Positions 25,182 through 33,455 of a stretch of 64,000 bases of DNA are shown here, piece after piece; within the stretch, counting starts at the first letter, position 1; the number at the start of each line of letters is the position of its first letter. A program made the position numbers and the translations under genes. The stretch spans positions 434,001 through 498,000 of the forward strand of contig NZ_RWKV01000016.1 in assembly GCF_003993795.1 (NCBI RefSeq). The letters run 5' to 3'. Under the pieces are notes generated by a model. It had not been told where the DNA came from and ran no database searches. It saw only the letters and a list, made by a program, of their open reading frames with translations. Origin of the DNA: Aquabacter cavernae (GTDB lineage Bacteria > Pseudomonadota > Alphaproteobacteria > Rhizobiales > Xanthobacteraceae).

Positions 25182-27494
25182 CTACGCCGCCTCCCAGACG
25201 CGATTGAGGATCTGTGCGGCGAGCGCCGCCTTGTCCTGCGGCAGGAAGCGCCCATAGTGCTTGGCCACCATATCGGGCGTGTCCTGAATGGCGTAGCTTG
25301 CCTGCTCGTAGGAGCCGGTCTGCTTCAGGATATGGGTGGCGAGCACGTCGCGGACATTGTGCGGTCCGTGGGGCAATAGCCCCCTGATGGCGCCGCGACC
25401 CGTATAGGGGTTGTGGATGCCGTAGCGCTGGATCGTGAGCCGCCACGCCTCATAGAAGGTGTTCTGGTCGTACGCGGCGTCCTTGCTGGTGAGTTTCACC
25501 GTCTTTACGAACAGCGTGCCGGGATCGGCGGCATTCTTCAGCAGTGCTCTCCGGTGCCGGTCGATATAGGCGTCGAGATAGTGGTAGAGGCCGCCGAGGT
25601 CCGGCAGGATCAGCCGGAACGGCTTGCTGCCGAAGAAGGACGAATTCGCGTTCTTGAAGGCGACGGAGGGGATGAACACTTCCCAGCCTCGATCCCGTTC
25701 GCTCCAGCGCAGTTCGCCGCGCTTCAGTTCAGTGAGGCGACGTTCCGAGCTCGGAATGTGTCCGCGCGGGCAGACGAGGAGCTGGCGCAGGTTCTTCTCG
25801 CGTAGCCCGAGATGCAGGCCGAGCCGGAGCATCAGGAAAGCCCTCACGGCTTCAGCGGCGGCGCGCGGGTAGCGCTTCTCGTCCGGCATCAGCCGCAGGA
25901 TCTCCTCGGTGATCTTGCGGTACTCGCCCACAGGACTGTCGGCTTCCAGCACGACCATGATCGGCTCGAAGGGATCGCGATGGATGCGCGCGACACGTTG
26001 GACTTCCCTGGCGCGGGCAAGTCCGTGCTTGTGCATCTGCTCGCAGGCGCCGGCCCAGTCGGCGCGGATTGCGGCGATGTCGCGCTCGGTGATCAGATTG
26101 GGGATTGGCCGGATACGCTCGGCGAGCTGTGGGCTTTGACGCAGCCACCCGGTATCGACCCGCGTCAGCGCGATGGCGATGCGCAGCATGTCGACTTCCC
26201 ATGCGGTGTAGAAGCCGCGCCGACGCTCGCGCCATTGGATGTACCAGTCCCAGACGATCGGAAAGACGAGAAGACCGAAGGTGAGGCTCTCCAGCGGCAC
26301 GCCGAAGCCATGAACGGCCCCGCTCGGCGCCGCCGCCAGGGCGCCGAACATCAGGCCGAGATGCTCGACCTTCTGCGAGGCGGTCTCCTCACCCCAGACG
26401 CCATTGCGCTGATAGCCGAAGGCTGTCAGCGTCGCCGTCTTGAAACGGACGAGGTCCGCCATCTCCTCGGAAAGCTGGGCTGGTGCATCGACAGCGGCGA
26501 CCGCAAGCTCGGGATCGGGCAGGCTACCATCCTCTTCCCGACAGAAGCGATAGAGCCCGCGTGGGCGCGTGGATTCGCCGAGCACGCCGGGAAAACGCAC
26601 CGCGTAGCGCTGTCTCATCGCGGCAGCCTGGAACCGACGATATTCCGTTGATCCGGAGATGACCACGCGCTGCACCCATTCGAGGATTTCCTCCCGTTCC
26701 TTCAGCGGACGGCGATCGAAGTCGAAGGGCAGGTGCCAGGCGAGGCGTCGCCGCTCGGCGCGACTGATGCCGGCAATGGCGCCAGCCGAGGTGCAGCGGT
26801 CGGTCATCGGTAATTTGTGCCTGAAATAGCCGGACGGCAGGCGATAGCGCCGCTCGATGAACTCCAGCGCCGCAAGGCTACGGGCTGCGCGCGGCACCTT
26901 CACGCCGCGCCGCCACATGTTGAGGGTCGTCTCGTCGACCTGACTGGCGCCGTTCGCCAGGACGCGCGCGAGATGCTTCGAACTGTCGCCGTGCCGGCGC
27001 ATGTGAAGGTCAAGAGCATCGGCGAAGGTTGCGGGATCCTCCCATGGCTTGCCGTCGCTCTCCGGAAACTCCACGATTGGTCTTGCACGCACGCCCGGCT
27101 TCCGGCGCGGCGGAGCGGGCGTCTCTGGTCGCGGGTTGGAATCTGCCGCCTCTCCATGGTTGCGGTGCGTAGTCGCACGAGGTGCCCGGCGAGACGCGGC
27201 GCGGCTCGCCTTCCTTGGATGGAGACCTCCATTCTGGCGAATGTCCCGCGTCAGGGCATCAAGGCCGGGCGAGAGGACGCGTGCGGCGCGTTGGAGGTCG
27301 GCATGACCGACGCCGCAGGCATCCGAGATGGCGAGCCAATCGTAGTCGTGCCCGGCCTTTGGCGGAGACATCCGGGCGGCGAGCAGCCCGAGGAGCCAGT
27401 TCTGGAACAACGCTGCATCGCGCGGGGACAGAATGGTGGTGACGCGCTGCTGGCAGAATTTCTCCAGCATGCGCGCGAAGGTCAGTCGGGGCAT
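25182..27494 (-). CDS. Large site-specific integrase (tyrosine recombinase)
   Basis: 770-aa recombinase much longer than phage integrases, with a variable N-terminal region (Pro/Arg-rich linker at about 100-145). The C-terminal catalytic domain carries LGLHLGLREKNLRQLLVC (Arg I), GPHNVRDVLATHILKQTG (His-x-x-Arg) and PDMVAKHYGRFLPQDKA (His and nucleophile Tyr). Such large proteins occur in the integrases of genomic islands and in recombinase-trio-like elements. The ATG at 27494 has no strong ribosome site. Its ORF stops 11 bases short of the convergent HNH gene end. No matching att repeat was seen. Confidence 0.82.
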   Translation of the reverse strand: MPRLTFARMLEKFCQQRVTTILSPRDAALFQNWLLGLLAARMSPPKAGHDYDWLAISDACGVGHADLQRAARVLSPGLDALTRDIRQNGGLHPRKASRAASRRAPRATTHRNHGEAADSNPRPETPAPPRRKPGVRARPIVEFPESDGKPWEDPATFADALDLHMRRHGDSSKHLARVLANGASQVDETTLNMWRRGVKVPRAARSLAALEFIERRYRLPSGYFRHKLPMTDRCTSAGAIAGISRAERRRLAWHLPFDFDRRPLKEREEILEWVQRVVISGSTEYRRFQAAAMRQRYAVRFPGVLGESTRPRGLYRFCREEDGSLPDPELAVAAVDAPAQLSEEMADLVRFKTATLTAFGYQRNGVWGEETASQKVEHLGLMFGALAAAPSGAVHGFGVPLESLTFGLLVFPIVWDWYIQWRERRRGFYTAWEVDMLRIAIALTRVDTGWLRQSPQLAERIRPIPNLITERDIAAIRADWAGACEQMHKHGLARAREVQRVARIHRDPFEPIMVVLEADSPVGEYRKITEEILRLMPDEKRYPRAAAEAVRAFLMLRLGLHLGLREKNLRQLLVCPRGHIPSSERRLTELKRGELRWSERDRGWEVFIPSVAFKNANSSFFGSKPFRLILPDLGGLYHYLDAYIDRHRRALLKNAADPGTLFVKTVKLTSKDAAYDQNTFYEAWRLTIQRYGIHNPYTGRGAIRGLLPHGPHNVRDVLATHILKQTGSYEQASYAIQDTPDMVAKHYGRFLPQDKAALAAQILNRVWEAA

Positions 27495-27500
27495 GTTTGA

Positions 27501-27683
27501 TCAGAAGGACGCAATGGTGAGGAGGCGAATCGCCTCGGGGCGGGCAGCATTTCTCGGCAAGAGAGATCGCTCGCGAAAGCCCTTCAAGCCGTTGATCCAC
27601 TGATCGATTAAGCGAATTGCGATGTCGGCCCGCTGCGTGATCGGAGCGTTGACGAACGCGCGGTCACGCTTAACTACATCTGC
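27501..27683 (-). pseudogene. Truncated ORF just upstream of the large integrase
   Basis: A 60-codon open frame (RDRAFVNAPITQRADIAIRL, then IDQWINGLKGFRER and a basic tail) ends 6 bases before the integrase ATG and starts directly after an in-frame TAG, with no clear start codon. It may be the tail of a second recombinase or helper gene cut off by the incoming resolvase. No family recognised. Confidence 0.35.
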
Positions 27684-27731
27684 CTACAACGTCCGGTTTC
27701 GGACATCTCATCAACGTCAGCTCCTGGCGCT

Positions 27732-28280
27732 TCAAGCCGCCCCGATGCGCCCGATGGTGGCCTTGCTGACGCCCATGATGCGGGCGATGTGCCTGACGCT
27801 TTCGCCTTCGGCCTTTAAGCGCGCCACATATTCCTGCTGATCGGGTGTGAGCTTCGGCTTGCGGCCGAACTTGATGCCTCGTGCCTTTGCCCGTGTACGG
27901 CCTTCCCCAGTGCGCGTACGTATGAGCTCGCGCTCGAACTCTGCCAGTCCCCCAAGAATAGTCAGCATGAGGCGCCCGTGCGGGGTCGTTGTGTCGGCCC
28001 ATGCGTCAGAGATTGACCGGAACGCCGCGCCCTTTTCCGCGACCTCCGCCAGGACATTCAGAAGATCGCGTGTCGAGCGAGCGAGGCGGTCCAGGCGCGT
28101 GACGATCAGAACATCACCGGGCTTGAGCTTTGCGAGGCATTTGCGCAGTTCACGGCGCTCGGTCTTTGCGCCGCTCGCTGTCTCTGAGTAAATCAGCTGA
28201 CACTCTGCGGTGTTGAGGTGTGAAATCTGACTATCTAGAGACTGCCCATCCGTCGAAACACGCGCATATCCGTATATCAT
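27732..28280 (-). CDS. Serine recombinase (resolvase/invertase)
   Basis: 182-aa small serine recombinase. The N-terminal MIYGYARVSTDGQSLDSQ carries the nucleophile Ser of RVST; RLDRLARSTRDLL and GRLMLTILGGLAEFERELIR are the conserved catalytic and dimer helices with Arg residues. The C-terminal DNA-binding part has an AT-hook-like RGIKFGRKPKLTPDQ and the HTH SVRHIARIMGVSKATIGR. Such proteins resolve cointegrates of Tn3-type transposons or stabilise plasmids; no transposase gene of that type is adjacent. It may be the orphan remnant of a transposon. Confidence 0.93.
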   Translation of the reverse strand: MIYGYARVSTDGQSLDSQISHLNTAECQLIYSETASGAKTERRELRKCLAKLKPGDVLIVTRLDRLARSTRDLLNVLAEVAEKGAAFRSISDAWADTTTPHGRLMLTILGGLAEFERELIRTRTGEGRTRAKARGIKFGRKPKLTPDQQEYVARLKAEGESVRHIARIMGVSKATIGRIGAA

Positions 28281-28315
28281 GAATGTATGATAGTAAATTG
28301 CAGATTTTATTCAAT

Positions 28316-28347
28316 AAAAAATGCGAGCCATCATTTTGATGGCTCGC
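28316..28347 (-). terminator. Intrinsic terminator of the small minus-strand gene
   Basis: GCGAGCCATCA (28323-28333) and TGATGGCTCGC (28337-28347) form an 11-bp perfect stem. Reading the minus strand, a run of Us (AAAAAA on the plus strand at about 28316-28321) follows, so it ends transcripts from 28561. Confidence 0.8.
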
Positions 28348-28354
28348 CTTGGCT

Positions 28355-28561
28355 TCACTCGCTTTCCATCCACTCGATAAACTGCTCCCAAGTGACGGCG
28401 ACGCCATTCTCTCGCTTGCTCTTACCCTTTGCCCAGATCAGACCCGTGCGAGTCAGATACACGTCGCCCAGCAGCTGACCATCATTGTCGTTCACTTGGA
28501 ATTCGATACCTTTGTTCTTCACTTCGAGTTCGACGTGAAAATCCTTGATGACAACTTTCAT
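28355..28561 (-). CDS. Small hypothetical protein
   Basis: 68-aa protein (MKVVIKDFHVELEVKNKG, IWAKGKSKRENG, WEQFIEWMESE) with beta-strand-rich N-terminus and no known family. GAGGGAG on the minus strand precedes the ATG at 28561, and an intrinsic terminator follows, so a real monocistronic gene is likely. The AT-rich composition sets it apart from the core. It sits in the low-GC element next to the HUH Rep-like gene and could be a phage-type accessory factor. Confidence 0.65.
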   Translation of the reverse strand: MKVVIKDFHVELEVKNKGIEFQVNDNDGQLLGDVYLTRTGLIWAKGKSKRENGVAVTWEQFIEWMESE

Positions 28562-28749
28562 ATCAAAAACCGCTCCCTCAACGCCTGATTGTGAGGGGAG
28601 TTTTAAGGCGCTCCGGAAAAAACGTCATTGCCTAGGTTCAGTTTGCGCGCGTCCTATCCACAGCCGCGTAAAGACCCTTTTTATCGCATTTTCTTCTATT
28701 TCGTGCGTTATATAGCGCTTAAGAGGAAGCATGACCTCCGGGAGCAACA

Positions 28750-29262
28750 ATGACCGACGCTGAGTATGATGAAGAAGCCGAGTTCGAGCAGCTTGCCGAG
28801 CGCGCCCGCGAACTCAAAGCGACCGATCACTCAGCCCGCGTCTTCTTCGAGGTGATGGCGCAGCGCGAGCGGGATCCGTCAGCCACAAGCATCGAGAACC
28901 TCGCCAAGATCATCCGGTCTGACCGCGCTGCAGCTGTCGAGTTGGCTCGCCTCTTTCATAATGCCGGTTTCGGCAAGTTTTTAGTCGGCCGCCGGGGAGG
29001 CGTGTCCCGCTTCGAATGGTGGTGGAGCGCAACAGGCCTGGCGCAGGTGGCGCTTGGAACGGACACCAATATCCCGCGCGTTGATCCCACCCAGGCAGGA
29101 GATGATGAGGCGAGTGAGGAGGCCCGGGAAAAGGACAGCGACGAAAAGCCTGCGCGCACGCCTTCACCGCCTCTCATGTTGACCATTCCCCAAGCCAAGG
29201 AAGCGCTGGCGCGCACACTGGGCGTTCCGGTGGAAAACATTGAGATCATCATTCGCGGCTAG
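28750..29262 (+). CDS. Hypothetical protein, acidic, element cargo
   Basis: 170-aa acidic protein starting MTDAEYDEEAEFEQLAERAR, with a Gly-rich middle (GKFLVGRRGGVSRFEWWWS) and a charged C-terminal helix (LTIPQAKEALARTLGVP). A GGGAGCAA ribosome site precedes the ATG at 28750. No family recognised. It is convergent with the HUH gene, leaving only 4 bases between the stops. It could be a small DNA-binding accessory protein of the element; that is a guess. Confidence 0.6.
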   Translation: MTDAEYDEEAEFEQLAERARELKATDHSARVFFEVMAQRERDPSATSIENLAKIIRSDRAAAVELARLFHNAGFGKFLVGRRGGVSRFEWWWSATGLAQVALGTDTNIPRVDPTQAGDDEASEEAREKDSDEKPARTPSPPLMLTIPQAKEALARTLGVPVENIEIIIRG

Positions 29263-29266
29263 TGCT

Positions 29267-29938
29267 TCAGAGTGAACGTCCACGCGCCCGTCGAAGGGAG
29301 GTGCCGTGCAGCCTTCTGCAGGCCTCGTCGTAACCCTTGTCCGTCGCATTCAGCGCGGCTTTCCGCTCCTCGGGCAGGACGAGAATGGTGTCCATTGAGA
29401 GCCTCTTTCCTACGGTCTTGAAGGCGTACTCCGTCATGTAGTCGGGCGTACTGAGCACGCGGCCTACCCACAGACGAGCAATGTGCGTCTCGTCGATAAG
29501 CTGATCATGATTGGCTTTGGCCCAGAGGTGGAATTTGCGCTTGAACCGCGACACAGGCGGCTGAAGAAACATTGCGTGAAAATGGAGGCCATCATTGATC
29601 GAGACATCCTGAATGCTCGATTTTGCCGTCTTGGGAACCGGTAAGTCAGGAGCCGCGAGCATGATGGGGAGCTTACTGCGCTCCTGGATATCATTGGGAT
29701 GATGGGCGAAGCGGGTGACGATGCGGCTGTAGAAGCGCCGAATGTCCCCCTGGGCGAGCGGCACAAAATTCTCCTTAGGAGAAAAACCGACGGGCCGAAA
29801 CATGAAGCTCAGAAAGAACGGCTTGTATCCTTGATCAACGAGGTCCTTCACCCATTCTCCGTATGAACGACGAACCCTATTCGAATTTGAGAAATCGCTA
29901 TCATGAGAAACGTCTTTGTACATAGAGATAACATCCAA
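29267..29938 (-). CDS. HUH-type Rep-like endonuclease
   Basis: 223-aa protein with rolling-circle initiator features. A hydrophobic strand KPFFLSFMFRPVGF (about 39-52) is in the position of motif I. GLHFHAMFLQPP has the HUH metal pair His119 and His121. PDYMTEYAFKTVGKR places Tyr167, Tyr171 and Lys174 as the likely nucleophile motif (Y-x3-Y-x2-K). Such proteins nick single-stranded DNA at an origin in phages, plasmids and transposons. The N-terminus is basic and no helicase follows. The 382-base region upstream contains a perfect palindrome that could be its nicking site. No close family can be named by eye. Confidence 0.6.
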   Translation of the reverse strand: MDVISMYKDVSHDSDFSNSNRVRRSYGEWVKDLVDQGYKPFFLSFMFRPVGFSPKENFVPLAQGDIRRFYSRIVTRFAHHPNDIQERSKLPIMLAAPDLPVPKTAKSSIQDVSINDGLHFHAMFLQPPVSRFKRKFHLWAKANHDQLIDETHIARLWVGRVLSTPDYMTEYAFKTVGKRLSMDTILVLPEERKAALNATDKGYDEACRRLHGTSLRRARGRSL

Positions 29939-30056
29939 TCTGTATCAATGATTACATCTGATTAATGTAATGAATGCACTTTCGTGCAGTGATTATATTG
30001 ATCACACGCAATCAATTGATTGATTTAAGAATGACTCCTCACGACCCTATGTAAGC

Positions 30057-30112
30057 TCACATCTATTATTCACATGTAATATACAGTAAATATATGTGAA
30101 TAATAGATGTGA
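30057..30112. repeat. Perfect inverted repeat upstream of the HUH gene
   Basis: Arm CACATCTATTATTCACAT (30058-30075, extended one base by T/A) and its complement at 30094-30111 form a 19-bp perfect stem with an 18-base spacer. Within 29939-30320 it is the only large structure; the rest is A/T-rich, with smaller IRs such as ATTACAT/ATGTAAT near 29951-29971. It is a good candidate for a double-strand origin or a phage/transposon end. Confidence 0.75.
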
Positions 30113-30320
30113 TTTGCATATCGCGGCGTGAGCCTCCGCGTCTTCGTGTAAAGACGGGGTCGGGCGCGGAATCCGGATTGCCTTGAAACTGCGTTTAGAG
30201 CGACAATACTATTTACAGTATTGGCCAAAATACCAAGACGGATCTCCGGAATGCGGATCAGAAGAGATAGATGCCCCCCGCACCATGTGCGGAGGGCCGA
30301 ATTTGTCACCAGATGCACAT

Positions 30321-31082
30321 TCATTTCGCGTGGAGCTGAGTTGCTGTCAGAGTAAGTTTGTCTTTGTCCGCGAGCACGGCCACAATCTTGAAGTAACTGC
30401 CCTCTTCGGCGTCACGGATAGTCTCGAAATGATCGGATTCCAACTCTATGCGAACAACGCCATCAAACTCTCCATTGTCATAGGGAGCGCTCATTTGCGC
30501 GTCTTCCCAGCTACCCTCCTCGTCATGATACGTCTTTACGGTTCTATCTGTAGATTTTTCCGGTTTAGCCGCTTGTGCTCGAGGCTTTTTGATCTTGTTA
30601 TAGATTTTCGTCACACCGCCGCGCTTCTTTAACTCGCCATAAAACTCCTGCGGCAGGACGCCATGATTAAGTAGATGCTTAGCGACAATGGCTCGCTTGG
30701 ATGCCAATTTATATGTTCCACCCATGTAAATCATAACGGCATGCATCAGGTCTTTAGGAGATTGTTTTTGCTCCCAAAACGCATCGTTCTTGAAGTTACT
30801 TAGCTCATCTTCGTCATCTCTTAATGCACAAGCGATACCAGCAGCATCCGCAATATGACGGCGCAACTTTGTACTGTGTCGGCGATTTTCCTCAGAATAT
30901 TCTGATCTTAGCGCTACCAACCTTTCATACGGGGAAATCTGTATTAAGCCTGCGGTATTCTCCGCGCCACCCTTTCGTCTGGGGAGCGAAGGAGAGATGT
31001 TGCGGTCCTCCAGGCTATCTCTCGCAGGGTGTTTATTGCGATTTTTGGAGCTGCGCTTACTAATGGCGTTTTTCTTAGTCAT
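30321..31082 (-). CDS. Hypothetical protein, basic N-terminus
   Basis: 253-aa protein of unknown family. It starts MTKKNAISKRSSKNRNKHPA, very basic and probably disordered. The middle (RRHIADAAGIACALRDDEDE, AFWEQKQSPKDLMHAVMIYM) is helical, and the C-terminal part (VVRIELESDHFETIRDAEEG, VAVLADKDKLTLTATQLHAK) is mixed alpha/beta. The ATG at 31082 follows GGAAATATCA in the minus sense. Together with AlpA and the P4-type integrase it forms the left part of the tRNA-linked element. Codon use is AT-rich. Confidence 0.55.
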   Translation of the reverse strand: MTKKNAISKRSSKNRNKHPARDSLEDRNISPSLPRRKGGAENTAGLIQISPYERLVALRSEYSEENRRHSTKLRRHIADAAGIACALRDDEDELSNFKNDAFWEQKQSPKDLMHAVMIYMGGTYKLASKRAIVAKHLLNHGVLPQEFYGELKKRGGVTKIYNKIKKPRAQAAKPEKSTDRTVKTYHDEEGSWEDAQMSAPYDNGEFDGVVRIELESDHFETIRDAEEGSYFKIVAVLADKDKLTLTATQLHAK

Positions 31083-31121
31083 TGATATTTCCTTTCGGGG
31101 ATCAAGTGTCCGTGTATTCAG

Positions 31122-31337
31122 TCAGCGATTACTTGGAGCGTTGTCGTTGCTGTAAAGCGCTGTAATTTCGCTTTCACGCCAGCCTCGAATGCGTTCGCTT
31201 ATGATGACGGGCTGCGGGTAACGCCCATCCTTCACGCCCCGCCACCACGTGCTGCGGGACACTGGGATGGGGCCGTCTGGGGCAATCACCTGCTGAAGAC
31301 GGAGGAGGCGTTCGGGGGTGGTCCAACCATTTTTCAT
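31122..31337 (-). CDS. alpA: AlpA-family excisionase/regulator
   Basis: 71-aa AlpA-like winged-helix protein. LRLQQVIAPDGPIPVSRSTW, then KDGRYPQPVIISERIRGWRESEITAL is the family's short wHTH with the (S)RGWxxSEI wing. In P4-like elements AlpA acts as activator of the integrase gene or as excisionase. It lies 270 bases from the integrase stop and on the same strand. The intervening sequence carries two direct CCATATAATC copies. Confidence 0.85.
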   Translation of the reverse strand: MKNGWTTPERLLRLQQVIAPDGPIPVSRSTWWRGVKDGRYPQPVIISERIRGWRESEITALYSNDNAPSNR

Positions 31338-31540
31338 TGCGGACTCCAGAATTTAGGGTGCAAGGGGCCGTTCGCCGCAAAGGCGTTTTTCAAGCCGCAT
31401 GTGTCGGGGATTGGCCAAGTAGGCCGGAAGAGAGCGGGTTTTCCTGATCAGGGAAGGTGGCCCGCCACGGTCCTTGTTGTGCGCTTTGGAGGCGTTTAGG
31501 ATGCAGTCATATCAGGCCTCGCTAATGGGATGAAATTACC

Positions 31541-31570
31541 CCATATAATCCCTTATATATCCATATAATC
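31541..31570. repeat. Paired direct repeats near the integrase
   Basis: CCATATAATC occurs at 31541-31550 and 31561-31570, two helical turns apart, in an A/T-rich stretch between AlpA and the integrase stop. The spacing suits an arm-type binding site for Int or AlpA. It might also be simple composition. Confidence 0.45.
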
Positions 31571-31607
31571 GCTTTTCAATCTTAAAATTGAAAATGCCCA
31601 AAAAATC

Positions 31608-32816
31608 TCATTCCGTCGGCGATTTGATTTTGAGCGCCCGGAAATCATCCAGCATGTCGGCCCAAGCCTGCATCATCGAGACACGCTCTGGCCAGTAGGT
31701 GGCCCGGTTGTAGGCGCGGCGCACGGCGTTCGGCTCCACATGCGCCAAGGCTGCCTCGATAACGTCTGGTGGGAATCCGCGCTCGTTCAGAATTGAGCTA
31801 GCTGTCGCGCGAAAGCCGTGGGCCGTCATCTCTTCTTGCGTGAAGCCCATGCGGCGCAAGGCGCTGTTGAAGGCATTTTCACTCAGCATCTTTTTGTGGG
31901 AGCGAACTGAGGGGAACACGAGGTCGCTGGCTCCCGTGATGGGGTGCAGGTCTTTGAGAACCTGAACCGCCTGCCGCGAGAGCGGCACCAGATGCGGCCG
32001 CCGCATCTTCGTTCGATGCTCCGGAATCGTCCAGATCCCTTTCTCAAGGTCAATTTCGACCCAAAGTGCGCCGCGCACCTCTCCTGGCCGGCAGAAGGTC
32101 AGTGCGTTGAACAGCAGCGCAGCGCGCACGGAGGGCCAGCCGGTATAGGTGTCGATGGAGCAGAGAAGGGCACCGACCTCCTTCGGGTCGGTGAGCGCCG
32201 CCCGATGAACCACCTTCGGTGGACGAAGGGCGCCACGGAGGGGGCCGGTGGGATCGGTCTCGGCACGCAAGGTTGCGATGGCGAGGCGAAACACGCCGCC
32301 GATAGCACCGCGCAGCTTTTTCGCCGTCTCGAGGCGTCCGCTACGCTCGACGCTTTGCAGGACGCTCAGCACCTCTACGGGCGTGATCTGCGCAATGGGG
32401 CGATTGCCCAAGGCGGGACCGGCGAGCTTTTCGAGAAACCAGCGATTCTTGGCCATCGTGGCCTCAGCTGATCCCTTTGCTTGCAAGCGCTCAAGATATT
32501 CCGCCGCAATGAGGCCGAACGTGTTCTCAGCCGTCGCGGCTGCCTCGATTTTCGCCATCTGACGAACCACCGATGGATCCTCGCCATTGGCGAGCGCACG
32601 CTTGGCTTCGTCGCGCTTCTGCCGGGCATCTGCGAGCGAGATGGTGGGATAAGGTCCGAACGAGAGCTGCTTCGCCTTCCCGGCGAAACGATACGCGAGC
32701 CGCCAGAGGCGGCTGCCGGTGGGCGTCACGAACAGAAAGAGGCCCCCACCATCGAAAAGCTTGTAGGCCTGCTCTTTCGGCTTGGCGTTGCGAATGGCGA
32801 TGTCGGTCAGCGGCAT
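31608..32816 (-). CDS. P4-type tyrosine integrase
   Basis: 402-aa DUF4102/P4 integrase. The N-terminal MPLTDIAIRNAKPKEQAYKL arm-binding domain with FGPYPTISLADARQKRDEAK is typical. Catalytic residues are LTFCRPGEVRGALW (Arg), HGFRATASSILNERG (His-x-x-Arg) and ALAHVEPNAVRRAYNRATYW (His and Tyr). The ATG at 32816 is used because MPLTDIA is the family start; the longer reading is unlikely. It starts 166 bases from the 3' end of tRNA-Arg, the expected place for an integrase of a tRNA-inserted element. Confidence 0.95.
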   Translation of the reverse strand: MPLTDIAIRNAKPKEQAYKLFDGGGLFLFVTPTGSRLWRLAYRFAGKAKQLSFGPYPTISLADARQKRDEAKRALANGEDPSVVRQMAKIEAAATAENTFGLIAAEYLERLQAKGSAEATMAKNRWFLEKLAGPALGNRPIAQITPVEVLSVLQSVERSGRLETAKKLRGAIGGVFRLAIATLRAETDPTGPLRGALRPPKVVHRAALTDPKEVGALLCSIDTYTGWPSVRAALLFNALTFCRPGEVRGALWVEIDLEKGIWTIPEHRTKMRRPHLVPLSRQAVQVLKDLHPITGASDLVFPSVRSHKKMLSENAFNSALRRMGFTQEEMTAHGFRATASSILNERGFPPDVIEAALAHVEPNAVRRAYNRATYWPERVSMMQAWADMLDDFRALKIKSPTE

Positions 32817-32981
32817 GTGTAGGCATCTCAAATCGGCCAATGGCCGCAATGCCTACAAAAATGCCTACAATTTCGTGAGATGCAACGGCGGCCGATGCGC
32901 ACGCATGAGGCGTTGAGACACGATCAACGCTTTGATTTTATTGCGAAATGAGACTCAATGAGATGTCATGCACCGCGCAAA

Positions 32982-33058
32982 TGGTGTCCCGGAAGGGAAT
33001 CGAACCCCTGACCCCAGGTTTAGGAAACCTGTGCTCTATCCTGCTGAGCTACCGGGAC
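32982..33058 (-). tRNA. tRNA-Arg (anticodon CCT), probable att site
   Basis: Minus-strand tRNA. The acceptor stem is GTCCCGG (33058-33052) with CCGGGAC, TTCGAAT is in the T-arm, and the anticodon loop TTCCTAA sits between CAGGT and ACCTG. This gives anticodon CCT for Arg AGG. The discriminator is A and the 3' CCA is encoded (32982-32984). The P4-type integrase starts on the 3' side, so the tRNA 3' end is the likely attB. I found no second copy of its 3' end in the window. Confidence 0.93.
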
Positions 33059-33455
33059 ACGCCCCTTCCTTTTACTGACGCTCGCCCCGCTACGGAAGGG
33101 GCAACGGGCGACGGGCTGTGGTCAGGCCGGGAAAAGCAACGCAACGCAAGGTGATGGCCCACGGCTTTTTTACCGGAGGCCGGGCGGGTAAACTGTCCTT
33201 ATTCCTTTTGGTTCAAACCGAGCAAATGCCGTTTTTCGCGTGTGCCCCATGGTCCAGATTGCGCGCGGCCCCGCCGCCACCCCGGCGCTCACGTCATCGT
33301 GGGCAAGCGGTCGGCCACGGGAAAACGGCTGCGGAGCGGAAGCGCGGGCAGGCGAGGCGAAAATCGGCCTCGGCCTCGCTCCCGCCACGATGACAGGCAC
33401 TCTCGCGCACATACGCGCAAGACGATCGAGGCTTTGCGCGCAAGGAGACGCGGCG
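33059..33455. other. Upstream region of tRNA-Arg and the M48 gene
   Basis: About 400 bases. GCCCCTTCC and GGAAGGGGC (33061 and 33093 areas) can pair. The stretch must contain the tRNA promoter (minus strand) and the M48 gene promoter. No gene on either strand is supported; an upstream extension of the M48 frame is not convincing. Confidence 0.5.

Noticed and set aside
28281-28330. Possible att site or tRNA-end repeat near 28300
   Set aside because: No match to the 3' end of tRNA-Arg was found there or elsewhere to the left by eye.
30275-30300. Hairpin CCCCCCGCAC/GTGCGGAGGG as terminator
   Set aside because: Imperfect stem and no U-tract in either direction.
33240-33455. Longer M48 protease start
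   Set aside because: Upstream residues are Arg/Gly/Ala-rich and lack a signal peptide position; GTG 33456 with AAGGAG fits a lipoprotein.
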